DNA of 64,000 bases. Source: Bdellovibrionales bacterium RIFCSPHIGHO2_01_FULL_40_29. GTDB taxonomy: Bacteria; Bdellovibrionota; Bdellovibrionia; Bdellovibrionales; Bdellovibrionaceae. This document shows, piece by piece, positions 55,016-61,953 of the stretch (the stretch's first letter is position 1; each line of letters begins with the position of its first letter). The notes under the pieces were generated by a model. It was not told the DNA's origin. It saw only the letters and a program-made list of their open reading frames with translations, and did not search any database. A program made the position numbers and the translations under genes. Where the stretch lies: NCBI GenBank assembly GCA_001771815.1, contig MEPU01000013.1:248001-312000 (forward strand). Reading direction: 5' to 3'.

Positions 55016-56214
55016 TGAAGCTTTTTATTTTTTCACTTTTTATGGCAACCTTTGTTTTTGCGGAAGACTTTCCAGCCTCAACATCAAGCGAAGCTGAATT
55101 TACTAAAGGCTTTGCTTCTGACAAAGGAATGCAAGATATCGATCACAAAGCGGTTGAAGCCGATCGGTTAAAATTTGGCGGTAGCCTTCAGGCAGAATGG
55201 CAGTTGTACACTTTAAAAAATGCCCCGATCAAAGACGTTCTTTATAGTCCAATGACTTTAGAACTTTATTTAGATTCACAACTGAAAGACGATGTTCGTG
55301 CTTTTTTTAAAGGGCGCATGGTTCATGATGCTTCGATTGATGAAACAATTCCATCACCCTTAACGGGGCTTCCGCAGCGAAAAACCACCAGCTTCATTGA
55401 TGAAATGAATCTTCGCTTTCAGACCGACCATAAAATTTTTTGGACCATCGGAACTCAGAAAATAAAATGGGGTGCAGCCAAATTTTGGAATCCGACCGAT
55501 TTTATCAATTTACAAAAACGTGATTCCTTAAGACAAGATGACTTACGGGCTGGTATTTCTATGCTGAAAGCCCATATCCCCTGGGGAGATTCAAATTTAT
55601 ATGTGATTGGCGTTAATGAAAATGCCAATGAATCTCAACAAACCGGGGCCGCCGCACGATTTGAAATTCCATTTTCAAAAGGTGAAGTCAGTTTATCTAG
55701 CTATTCTAGACGTGGTCAGAATACCAAAATAGGATCTGATATTTCTTTTGCGCTGGGCGAGTTTGATCTTTATGTCGAAGCTGCTGAAAGCGATACGGGA
55801 CATGATAAAAATATCAGCGGTGGCTTAACTTATGAAATTATGTACAGCGACGACGATTCTGTTATTTTTGGATTCGAATCTTTTTGGCAAGAAAATGGCA
55901 CCGACGATAAAACCACATACTTAGCAACAACTCTTGCCGGAAATTATATTCCATTTTACATAGGAAAAAAGTACGACATGGCTTCTGTCTTTTTAACTAA
56001 GCCTTTAAGCTGGAATGATTCGACATTTATTTTAAATATGGTTCAAAACTCAAGTGATTTCAGTCAGTATTACCGTTTGAATTGGGTTTACACGGGTATG
56101 TCGGATGCGACATGGACTACTGCTGTTGGCGGAAGATCAGGATCTGACGATTCAGAAATGAAATTCTTAGGTCAAGATCTCGATGCGATGATTCAAGTTA
56201 AAGTCGCATTTTAG
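55015..56214 (+). CDS. Predicted outer-membrane beta-barrel protein
   Basis: The 399-residue protein has a signal peptide (about 1-16, FVFA-EDF). It then shows alternating amphipathic strands throughout, for example LRFQTDHKIFWTIGTQKIKWGAAKFWNP and GGLTYEIMYSDDD, and ends with phenylalanine in QVKVAF, the C-terminal signature recognised by the BAM complex. The style is that of DUF1302 or alginate-export-like barrels with about 16-18 strands. In this operon it may receive cargo from the LolA-like protein. It is the last gene; the following 217 bases are the hipBA control region. Confidence 0.82.
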   Translation: MKLFIFSLFMATFVFAEDFPASTSSEAEFTKGFASDKGMQDIDHKAVEADRLKFGGSLQAEWQLYTLKNAPIKDVLYSPMTLELYLDSQLKDDVRAFFKGRMVHDASIDETIPSPLTGLPQRKTTSFIDEMNLRFQTDHKIFWTIGTQKIKWGAAKFWNPTDFINLQKRDSLRQDDLRAGISMLKAHIPWGDSNLYVIGVNENANESQQTGAAARFEIPFSKGEVSLSSYSRRGQNTKIGSDISFALGEFDLYVEAAESDTGHDKNISGGLTYEIMYSDDDSVIFGFESFWQENGTDDKTTYLATTLAGNYIPFYIGKKYDMASVFLTKPLSWNDSTFILNMVQNSSDFSQYYRLNWVYTGMSDATWTTAVGGRSGSDDSEMKFLGQDLDAMIQVKVAF

Positions 56215-56319
56215 CATCGATGACCAATGAAGAGTCGAGGTTTCTCAACTTGAGACATGTTGTGGGACATGGTTACTGATATTTATAAATTTATACTTTA
56301 CGCGATATAATTGATAATA

Positions 56320-56365
56320 TATATTGAACTCAATATAAAATAGTAATTATACTGCACTCGATATA
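56320..56365. promoter_or_regulatory. Operator-like repeats ahead of hipBA
   Basis: TATATTGA (56320-56327) and TCAATATA (56330-56337) form a perfect inverted repeat with a two-base spacer. ACTCGATATA at 56356-56365 repeats the ACTCAATATA half (56328-56337) with one change, and a related AGATATATTA lies at 56388-56397. HipB proteins bind such paired sites to repress their own operon. The whole 56270-56430 stretch is markedly AT-rich. Confidence 0.6.
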
Positions 56366-56431
56366 TTTATTCTTATATGCTGAGTAAGATATATTAACTG
56401 CAGAGTTATTTGCTTAAAGTATGGGGCGACA

Positions 56432-56719
56432 ATGAAGAAAAAAGACAATGCTAAAAATTTATTCAACCCTATCACAATAAGATCGCATGAGCATTTTGCT
56501 CAAGCAATTAAAAGAATTCGAAAACTAAGTGGAATTTCACAAAGCGATTTAGCTAAGAAAACGGGTTTGACCCAAGCAACAATCTCGAGAGTTGAAAAAG
56601 GCAGTAAAAAAATAGAGGTCGGAACAATAATATTAATTTTTGCAGCCTTAAATGCAGATCTCATCATTATTCCCCGACCATCGAACGAAGCTAAGCCATC
56701 TCTTGAAGGATTGTTTTAG
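56432..56719 (+). CDS. hipB: HipB-type HTH antitoxin
   Basis: The 95-residue protein has a Cro/CI-type helix-turn-helix at about 25-78: FAQAIKRIRKLSGISQSDLAKKTGLTQATISRVEKG. HipB binds the operator and HipA together and keeps the kinase inactive. The start has GGGGCGAC upstream, a modest site. The stop shares one base with the GTG start of hipA, the usual tight coupling for toxin-antitoxin pairs. The tail after residue 80 would contact HipA. Confidence 0.88.
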   Translation: MKKKDNAKNLFNPITIRSHEHFAQAIKRIRKLSGISQSDLAKKTGLTQATISRVEKGSKKIEVGTIILIFAALNADLIIIPRPSNEAKPSLEGLF

Positions 56720-58023
56720 TGGCGAAAAGAAGTGGGACCAAGAGATTAAATATATATCTAAATAGTCTTCCACTTGGATATTTAGAATATAAAGCAAAAC
56801 AGAATCTAACATTTGCATATCACAATGAATGGTTAGCTCGAGAAAAAAGTTTTCCAATATCAAGAAGTCTACCCCTAAGAGAAGAGCCTTATGAAGGTGG
56901 AGTAGTATATGCATATTTTGATAATTTGCTTCCGGATGGTATTTCAATACGTCAACGGATAGCAGCCAGAATGCACGCTGCGAGTGACCAAGTATTTGAT
57001 TTACTTGCGGTAGTTGGACGCGATTGCGTTGGGGCATTGCAGTTTATTTCTGAAGGAAATCCTCCGCCAACGTTAGTGAATGCTGGTGGCCACCCTCTTA
57101 CGGATAGTGAAATTGCAAATAAGCTAAAAAACCTTCGCTCAGTTCCGCTTGCAGCATCAGTTGAAGAAGATTTTCGACTATCAATTGCAGGAGCACAGGA
57201 GAAAACAGCCTTGCTTTATGCGAATGCCAGATGGAATGTTCCAGTAGGAGCTACTCCGACTACGCATATATTTAAACCTGAAATCGGAGAGCTGAAGCCG
57301 GGATTAAGCTTTTCTGACTCGGTAGAAAACGAATGGTTATGTGCTGAAATTGCCCGTGAGTTCGGACTTCCTGTTACTAAGTGCGAAATTGCGAATTTTG
57401 AAGATGTGAAAGTATTGGTTGTTGAACGATTTGATCGTGAATGGTTCGGCAAAAAATTAATTAGAATTCCCCAAGAGGATATGTGTCAGGCTCTGGGAGT
57501 ACCGAACTATCAGAAATATGAAGTGGATGGCGGACCCGGAATCAATGCAATTATGCAGCTGTTATTTGAATCTAAATCCTTTGAGTCAGATAGAGTCACA
57601 TTCATAAAAGCACAATTAGTATTTTACCTGTTGGCGGCAATAGACGGCCATGCAAAGAATTTCAGTATTCGTTGGGGTCCGGATGGTTTTAATATGACAC
57701 CATTATACGACATTCTTTCAGCTCACTACATGGTTTCTTCTGGAAAATTTCAACTGGAAAAAATAAAGATGACAATGGCAGTAGGGGAACGCAGACATTA
57801 TAAAGTGGTTGAAATACTTAGGCGCCATTTCATACAAACAGCAAAGCTTTGCAGATTTAATAATGAACTTTTAGAGCTCATGATTGATGAAATTATTGTC
57901 GAAACATCGATGGTCATTCACAATGTCGCCAGCCGGTTGCCAACAAATTTTCCACGGGAAATCGCTGAATCAATTTTTTCGGGTATGCTCAATAGGCTTA
58001 AGTCACTGCGAGAAGTTGATTAA
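56719..58023 (+). CDS. hipA: HipA-type serine/threonine kinase toxin
   Basis: The 434-residue protein has the HipA N-terminal subdomain (LPLREEPYEGGVVYAYFDNLLPDG) and the kinase core. SIAGAQEKTALL matches the Ser150 autophosphorylation and ATP-loop segment of Escherichia coli HipA, VVERFDRE the middle motif, and AIDGHAKNFSI the catalytic Asp and metal-binding Asn. HipA inactivates glutamyl-tRNA synthetase in E. coli by phosphorylation; related HipAs hit other synthetases, so the target here is open. Length is normal (about 440). The GTG start overlaps hipB. Its end overlaps the convergent GNAT-like gene by 21 bases. Confidence 0.92.
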   Translation: MAKRSGTKRLNIYLNSLPLGYLEYKAKQNLTFAYHNEWLAREKSFPISRSLPLREEPYEGGVVYAYFDNLLPDGISIRQRIAARMHAASDQVFDLLAVVGRDCVGALQFISEGNPPPTLVNAGGHPLTDSEIANKLKNLRSVPLAASVEEDFRLSIAGAQEKTALLYANARWNVPVGATPTTHIFKPEIGELKPGLSFSDSVENEWLCAEIAREFGLPVTKCEIANFEDVKVLVVERFDREWFGKKLIRIPQEDMCQALGVPNYQKYEVDGGPGINAIMQLLFESKSFESDRVTFIKAQLVFYLLAAIDGHAKNFSIRWGPDGFNMTPLYDILSAHYMVSSGKFQLEKIKMTMAVGERRHYKVVEILRRHFIQTAKLCRFNNELLELMIDEIIVETSMVIHNVASRLPTNFPREIAESIFSGMLNRLKSLREVD

Positions 58024-58836
58024 AAATTTAACAAACCCTTGCGTGATTGATGCAGGTTTATACAAAAATCTAACTATCCAAGAATTAACAATCATTAAAT
58101 CAAGACGTTTGATATTTGCACATTTCTTACAAACATGATCATCATTCCCAGTTTTTTTTGATAACTCGATCAAACTATCAATTGAATTCTGCACATCTAC
58201 TAACGCAAGCAATTCTGATTTTATTTTAATATGCCTATGTTGGGATTTTAATTCAAAATTTTTATGATTAAAATCATTAAGCCAAGCCGAAAGTTTTTTG
58301 AAATTAATAAATTTAAAAGTATAAAGATTTCCCACAAGCAGGCCTTTTTTGCCCATGTCCATTTTTAATTTTCTTGCTATGTGGTAGGGAACTATTTCGA
58401 AACCTATTTTTAAAAAATGCAAACTTTTGGTAAATAACTTTAATGGTTTTTTATTATTTTCATGAATATGAGAAATCAATCTTCCTTGAGTTTGGTCAAA
58501 GGCAAAACTATGAATTAATGCCACCGAGCACAATGCTTGCGCCACCCCTGTGCCTTGATATTCTTTAATGACAAATAAGCCACCGAACTCTCGCCTATCA
58601 AAAGCGTTACATTGCTCTTTTGCATCATCGACATAACAGACTCCAACAATCCTTTTAGATAGCTCTTCTCTCAATTCATATACTTTATTTTTTTTAATTA
58701 AATCATCAAAAAATTTAAAATCTCGAGGAAATAAATGACTTGTCCAATTATCATGATGAAATTGAGTAAGATCTTGAGCTGATTTTTCAGAAACTAAATT
58801 TAAATTGAGTGTGTCTATGCTAAGTTGAAAGCTCAC
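58003..58836 (-). CDS. GNAT-like acetyltransferase
   Basis: The 277-residue protein has a GNAT core with GGLFVIKEYQGTGVAQALCSVALI at about 86-109, where QGTGVA matches the acetyl-CoA loop (Q/R)xxGx(G/A). The C-terminal half (about 170-277) is unknown, lysine-rich, and contains a CKKC pair near 236-239. The only usable start is GTG at 58836; an in-frame stop lies five codons upstream. This GTG has no ribosome site and lies inside a perfect inverted repeat. Codon use is AT-rich like the hip region. Substrate unknown; the call depends mainly on one motif. Confidence 0.72.
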   Translation of the reverse strand: MSFQLSIDTLNLNLVSEKSAQDLTQFHHDNWTSHLFPRDFKFFDDLIKKNKVYELREELSKRIVGVCYVDDAKEQCNAFDRREFGGLFVIKEYQGTGVAQALCSVALIHSFAFDQTQGRLISHIHENNKKPLKLFTKSLHFLKIGFEIVPYHIARKLKMDMGKKGLLVGNLYTFKFINFKKLSAWLNDFNHKNFELKSQHRHIKIKSELLALVDVQNSIDSLIELSKKTGNDDHVCKKCANIKRLDLMIVNSWIVRFLYKPASITQGFVKFLINFSQ

Positions 58837-58869
58837 AACGACTATTAATTAATAATTAATAGTCGTTGT
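58835..58869. repeat. Perfect 17-base inverted repeat
   Basis: Two 17-base arms starting ACAACGACTATTAATTA are exact reverse complements around a single base. The site lies between the stop of the HTH gene (8 bases away) and the GTG of the GNAT-like gene, which it overlaps by two bases. It has no following T-run on either strand, which argues against a plain terminator. Confidence 0.85.
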
Positions 58870-58876
58870 CAATGTT

Positions 58877-59209
58877 CTATGTTTCGACCTGACTTGCAGA
58901 TAGTTTGTTGGAAATAGCCGAAGTGTTTTGGTTTGATTTCTCAAACTTTTTAATTAATGAACTCGTTCTTTTCTTTAACCAAGTATATACACTTCTTCTC
59001 ATCAAGACCATTGGAGTTGTTGTACCTGATCTCCAGCGATTCACAGTAGTTCTGCTCATCTGCATTTCAGTAGCTAAGTTGGAATCAGTTAGCATTAAAA
59101 CTGTCTCTGACCGCTGTAGTATTTGATGAAATAGCTCATCACTAGACGGATTATTAACACCTTCTTCAATTAGATTTAGATATGATTTTAAAAGTTCTTC
59201 ATTGCCCAT
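58877..59209 (-). CDS. HTH DNA-binding protein
   Basis: I start at the ATG at 59209 with GAGG seven bases upstream; a longer frame from 59257 lacks a good site. The 110-residue protein has a helix-turn-helix at about 42-70: LTDSNLATEMQMSRTTVNRWRSGTTTP, of the phage-repressor/Cro type. The C-terminal tail is polar and serine-rich. It probably regulates neighbouring genes, with the perfect inverted repeat just past its stop being the obvious candidate site. Confidence 0.78.
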   Translation of the reverse strand: MGNEELLKSYLNLIEEGVNNPSSDELFHQILQRSETVLMLTDSNLATEMQMSRTTVNRWRSGTTTPMVLMRRSVYTWLKKRTSSLIKKFEKSNQNTSAISNKLSASQVET

Positions 59210-59669
59210 AAGTCCGCCTCTTATTAAATAGTACAGCAAATTGAGCACCATGCACACTATAAATGCACAAAATATTAATAATATTCAGCAAATTCAAATA
59301 CTTAATAAATCAAAACGTCTCAGAATGCACTAGTAATTGTGTCAAATAATTGAACACCTATGACAATTTTACGCGAACTATGGTGCTTTGTTGAATCAAT
59401 TTCACAGTCCTATCTATTTCTTCGAGCCTAATCCAATCCTAGCTTTGATAAATCAAAAAATGGAAAAATTCATATCTTGAGATTTTTTTGACTGCATTAC
59501 TAAAAACTTAAACGGGTAAACGCTTCACGGCTCATTTGATACGATTAGCAGATGGGGGTTTTTTCAAGTGAACTGAAAAGTAAATTAATTGTCGGAGAGT
59601 AAATAAGTGATTATTATAAATAAATTAACCGAAAATTATTCGAGATCGATCACTAGGATTTGGAGTTCT
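59210..59669. other. Gene-poor AT-rich gap
   Basis: Apart from a possible 21-codon N-terminal extension of the transglycosylase gene from a GTG at 59607, I see no coding frame here. The sequence is AT-rich, with runs such as AATATTAATAATATT near 59268-59282, and presumably holds the promoters of the two divergent genes. No tRNA, strong hairpin or repeat array was found. Confidence 0.5.
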
Positions 59670-60485
59670 ATGGAAAAAAGAAAAACCAAGACGCCGGCGC
59701 GTAAAATAAAAGCTCGAAAATCTCCAGCAGTTAAGAAAAGTACAAAAATAGATCTGAAGCCCACTTTGCCACCAGTTCATTCTTGGCGGGTGTGTCCCTA
59801 TGGCGAGCATTGGGTCAGAACTCATCCGATGCAAGTTCCTCCAAGCAAAGCTCATCCTGAGGGTTCGGAGACAACTCGTCATGAACATTGTGCACGAAAT
59901 CCCTCGGGCAAAGACCACCTTTATCCAGATGAGATGCAAGAGATTGCTCGTCAGAATTTTACTAATTTAAAAAATAAGCCATGTTCTAGGCCTTTAATCT
60001 ATGGAGTAGATGGTAATAAATATGATGATCTCATTGCGGGTTGGACGCAATATTGGAACGAAGTCTTAAAGCCAACTGAGTCTTTAGACTCTAATCTTGT
60101 TAAAGCACTTATTGCATCTGAATCTGGATTTGATCCAAATGCTCTGGCTAATAAAAAGAATTCGAATAGCGCACGTGGTTTAATGCAAATTACAAATGAA
60201 TCACGAAAGCTTTTAGGTGGGGATCATGGGGATTTGAAGGATCATCTCATCACAGTTACTAAGACAGAATTAAATGATCCTAATCTAAATATTTGCGCTG
60301 GTATAAGATGGCTTTTTGAAAAAAGACGTTTACTTTCTTCTCGTTTGGAAAAACCAGCTACTTGGGCTGAGACCATCTGGGATTACAAAGCGGTTAAGCT
60401 TGCCAAAACGAAGAAAAAAGTTGAAGAAATAAAAACGAAATTTAACAACTTTTATGAGGAGCTTCAAAAATGTGGAAAACTATGA
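59670..60485 (+). CDS. Lytic transglycosylase (SLT domain) with a Cys/His-rich N-terminus
   Basis: I start at the ATG at 59670 with GGAG upstream; a GTG at 59607 in the same frame adds 21 residues. The 271-residue protein has a basic head (about 1-25). A region with CPYGEHWVRTHP and RHEHC follows (about 40-90), whose Cys and His residues could bind zinc. The SLT domain begins near 140, with catalytic glutamate in ASESGFDPNA (near 151) and GLMQITNES. Such enzymes cut the glycan strands of peptidoglycan. No signal peptide is visible, so export would need another route. It overlaps the next gene by 16 bases. Confidence 0.85.
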   Translation: MEKRKTKTPARKIKARKSPAVKKSTKIDLKPTLPPVHSWRVCPYGEHWVRTHPMQVPPSKAHPEGSETTRHEHCARNPSGKDHLYPDEMQEIARQNFTNLKNKPCSRPLIYGVDGNKYDDLIAGWTQYWNEVLKPTESLDSNLVKALIASESGFDPNALANKKNSNSARGLMQITNESRKLLGGDHGDLKDHLITVTKTELNDPNLNICAGIRWLFEKRRLLSSRLEKPATWAETIWDYKAVKLAKTKKKVEEIKTKFNNFYEELQKCGKL

Positions 60486-61066
60486 GGTGGCTTCAGATTT
60501 TACTTTTCATTCTCTTAAGTTCAGCTTTAACCAATGGAGCAGAGAATGCTCATTTGGCGAAATTAAAATTAAAATTTCCAAATGGATTGTTAAGTGATGA
60601 CTATAGAGTTTTGAATATTAAAGACTTAGCTCTTAATGCCTGTCGTCTCAAGCCGCCACCATTTATTCCAGGAGCTACTCATTCCTATCAGTACTGGATC
60701 TGTTTTGAGATAAAAAATATTCTACCAACCTGTGATGATGAAGGTATTGATGAGACAGAGGGGCATATAGGACGTGTGAATATTCAAGCTAGCAATCAAG
60801 AAATGGTCTATCAATTTTTCGAATCTCGGCCCTGGCCCATTCGAGATTGTAGGAGTTTTGTAAAGGATCTGAAAAAGATAATGAAGGGAACATCGCACGG
60901 CTGTGTATCAGCCTCGAGTATTACTAAAGAAGAAAAGAACGAACGGGGACAAATGGAGCGCATCGGATTTCTTCACCGATTTAAAACGCGCAAAGGCTGT
61001 GAAGGCGAGGAGTGTGAATTAACTAAAAAATTTAAGAATGAATATTGCCCCGAGCTTAAATTATGA
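60470..61066 (+). CDS. Exported cysteine-rich protein of unknown function
   Basis: The 198-residue protein starts eight bases after GAGGAG, within the end of the transglycosylase gene. Its signal peptide ends near residue 23 (TNG-AEN). The mature part has about nine cysteines (for example in NACRLKPP, YWICFE, LPTCDDE, HGCVS, KGCEGEEC), likely in disulfides. No family is recognised. The tight coupling suggests a partner of the transglycosylase, for instance a regulator or protector in the periplasm. This is inferred from the arrangement only. Confidence 0.75.
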   Translation: MWKTMRWLQILLFILLSSALTNGAENAHLAKLKLKFPNGLLSDDYRVLNIKDLALNACRLKPPPFIPGATHSYQYWICFEIKNILPTCDDEGIDETEGHIGRVNIQASNQEMVYQFFESRPWPIRDCRSFVKDLKKIMKGTSHGCVSASSITKEEKNERGQMERIGFLHRFKTRKGCEGEECELTKKFKNEYCPELKL

Positions 61067-61226
61067 TTTCTTTAGCCCCGCGGGGAGCGTGAGTTTAGAG
61101 GGCATCATGCACTATCATCGAGGACCTCATCACCAACTTTATAAACTGGATATTTCAAATCTTCTTTTGAAAAAATAAATAACTTATTTCCTGATCCTAT
61201 GGTTACTTTATTTTTTGTAGCTAAAG

Positions 61227-61856
61227 CTAATCGTATTTGCAAATATTTACGGTATCGCAGTCGCCCTCAGCGCAGACAGTCTCTAAAGAGCAGCGACCCT
61301 CAATTTCGCAATCAGAATCGAATGAACATTTGGCACCACTTTTCTTGCATTTACCTAAAGAGCAATTGTCATCAATGGTGCAATCAGAACTCAAATTACA
61401 TTGTTTTGTCTTGAGGCTGGAGAGGATTGCCTGTCGTGATCTCAATTTGGCTTCTTGCTCTTCCAGATCCTGTTTCCGAAGTTCAAGTTCTCTCTCTTTT
61501 TGCTCAAGTTCATAGTTTCTTTTGCCAAGCTGGTAGCCTTTAAGGAACTCAGGTTCCCACTGTTGAGGGCAGACGCTACGATAGGTTTCTCCTTTATGAG
61601 CAAACTGTTCACCGTTCTTATAGGTGCAAAAATTTTTTAGCCCTTCCACTCGCCCCTTTATGTAGTTATCTTTGTCTAAGGCAATCCCATGCTTGCTACA
61701 TGTTTTAGTGTAGTCTGTAAAAACCATTGATGTTTTGCCTTTTAGAGCGTCAGACTTACCCCACTCATACCAGTTTATTGTTTGACAGTCTTTTTTCGAT
61801 AAAGTCGTACAAGAAGAAACGATAACAACGGCTAAAATAAAAAAGATACTTTTCAT
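61227..61856 (-). CDS. DUF2799-like lipoprotein with a Cys-rich tail
   Basis: I start at the ATG at 61856, which begins a clean lipoprotein signal with lipobox VSSC. The 209-residue protein has a DUF2799-like region (about 22-115): NWYEWGKSDALKGKT, CSKHGIALDKDNYIKGRVEGL and FLKGYQLG. A charged coiled coil follows at about 115-145 (ELEQKERELELRKQDLEEQEAK). The tail (about 150-209) has repeated C-x-x-D-S-D-C units and 12 or so cysteines. It should sit at the outer membrane facing the periplasm or surface. Function unknown. It is convergent with the exported cysteine-rich gene; 61067-61226 between them holds no gene. Confidence 0.8.
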   Translation of the reverse strand: MKSIFFILAVVIVSSCTTLSKKDCQTINWYEWGKSDALKGKTSMVFTDYTKTCSKHGIALDKDNYIKGRVEGLKNFCTYKNGEQFAHKGETYRSVCPQQWEPEFLKGYQLGKRNYELEQKERELELRKQDLEEQEAKLRSRQAILSSLKTKQCNLSSDCTIDDNCSLGKCKKSGAKCSFDSDCEIEGRCSLETVCAEGDCDTVNICKYD

Positions 61857-61953
61857 CTTAAAAATCCCCATTTGAAGCACTATGTATACCAGAGACTATA
61901 ATCAGTCTCAATAGAGCTATTCAAATAAAAAATCTGACCATCAATATTAATTT

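Noticed and set aside
56270-56430. CRISPR-like or satellite repeat array ahead of hipB
   Set aside because: The AT-rich repeats are short, imperfect and without regular spacers; operator sites explain them better.
61067-61226. GC-rich palindrome CCCCGCGGGG after the exported cysteine-rich gene, as a terminator
   Set aside because: The stem is only four pairs with a loop too small to form and no T-run follows.
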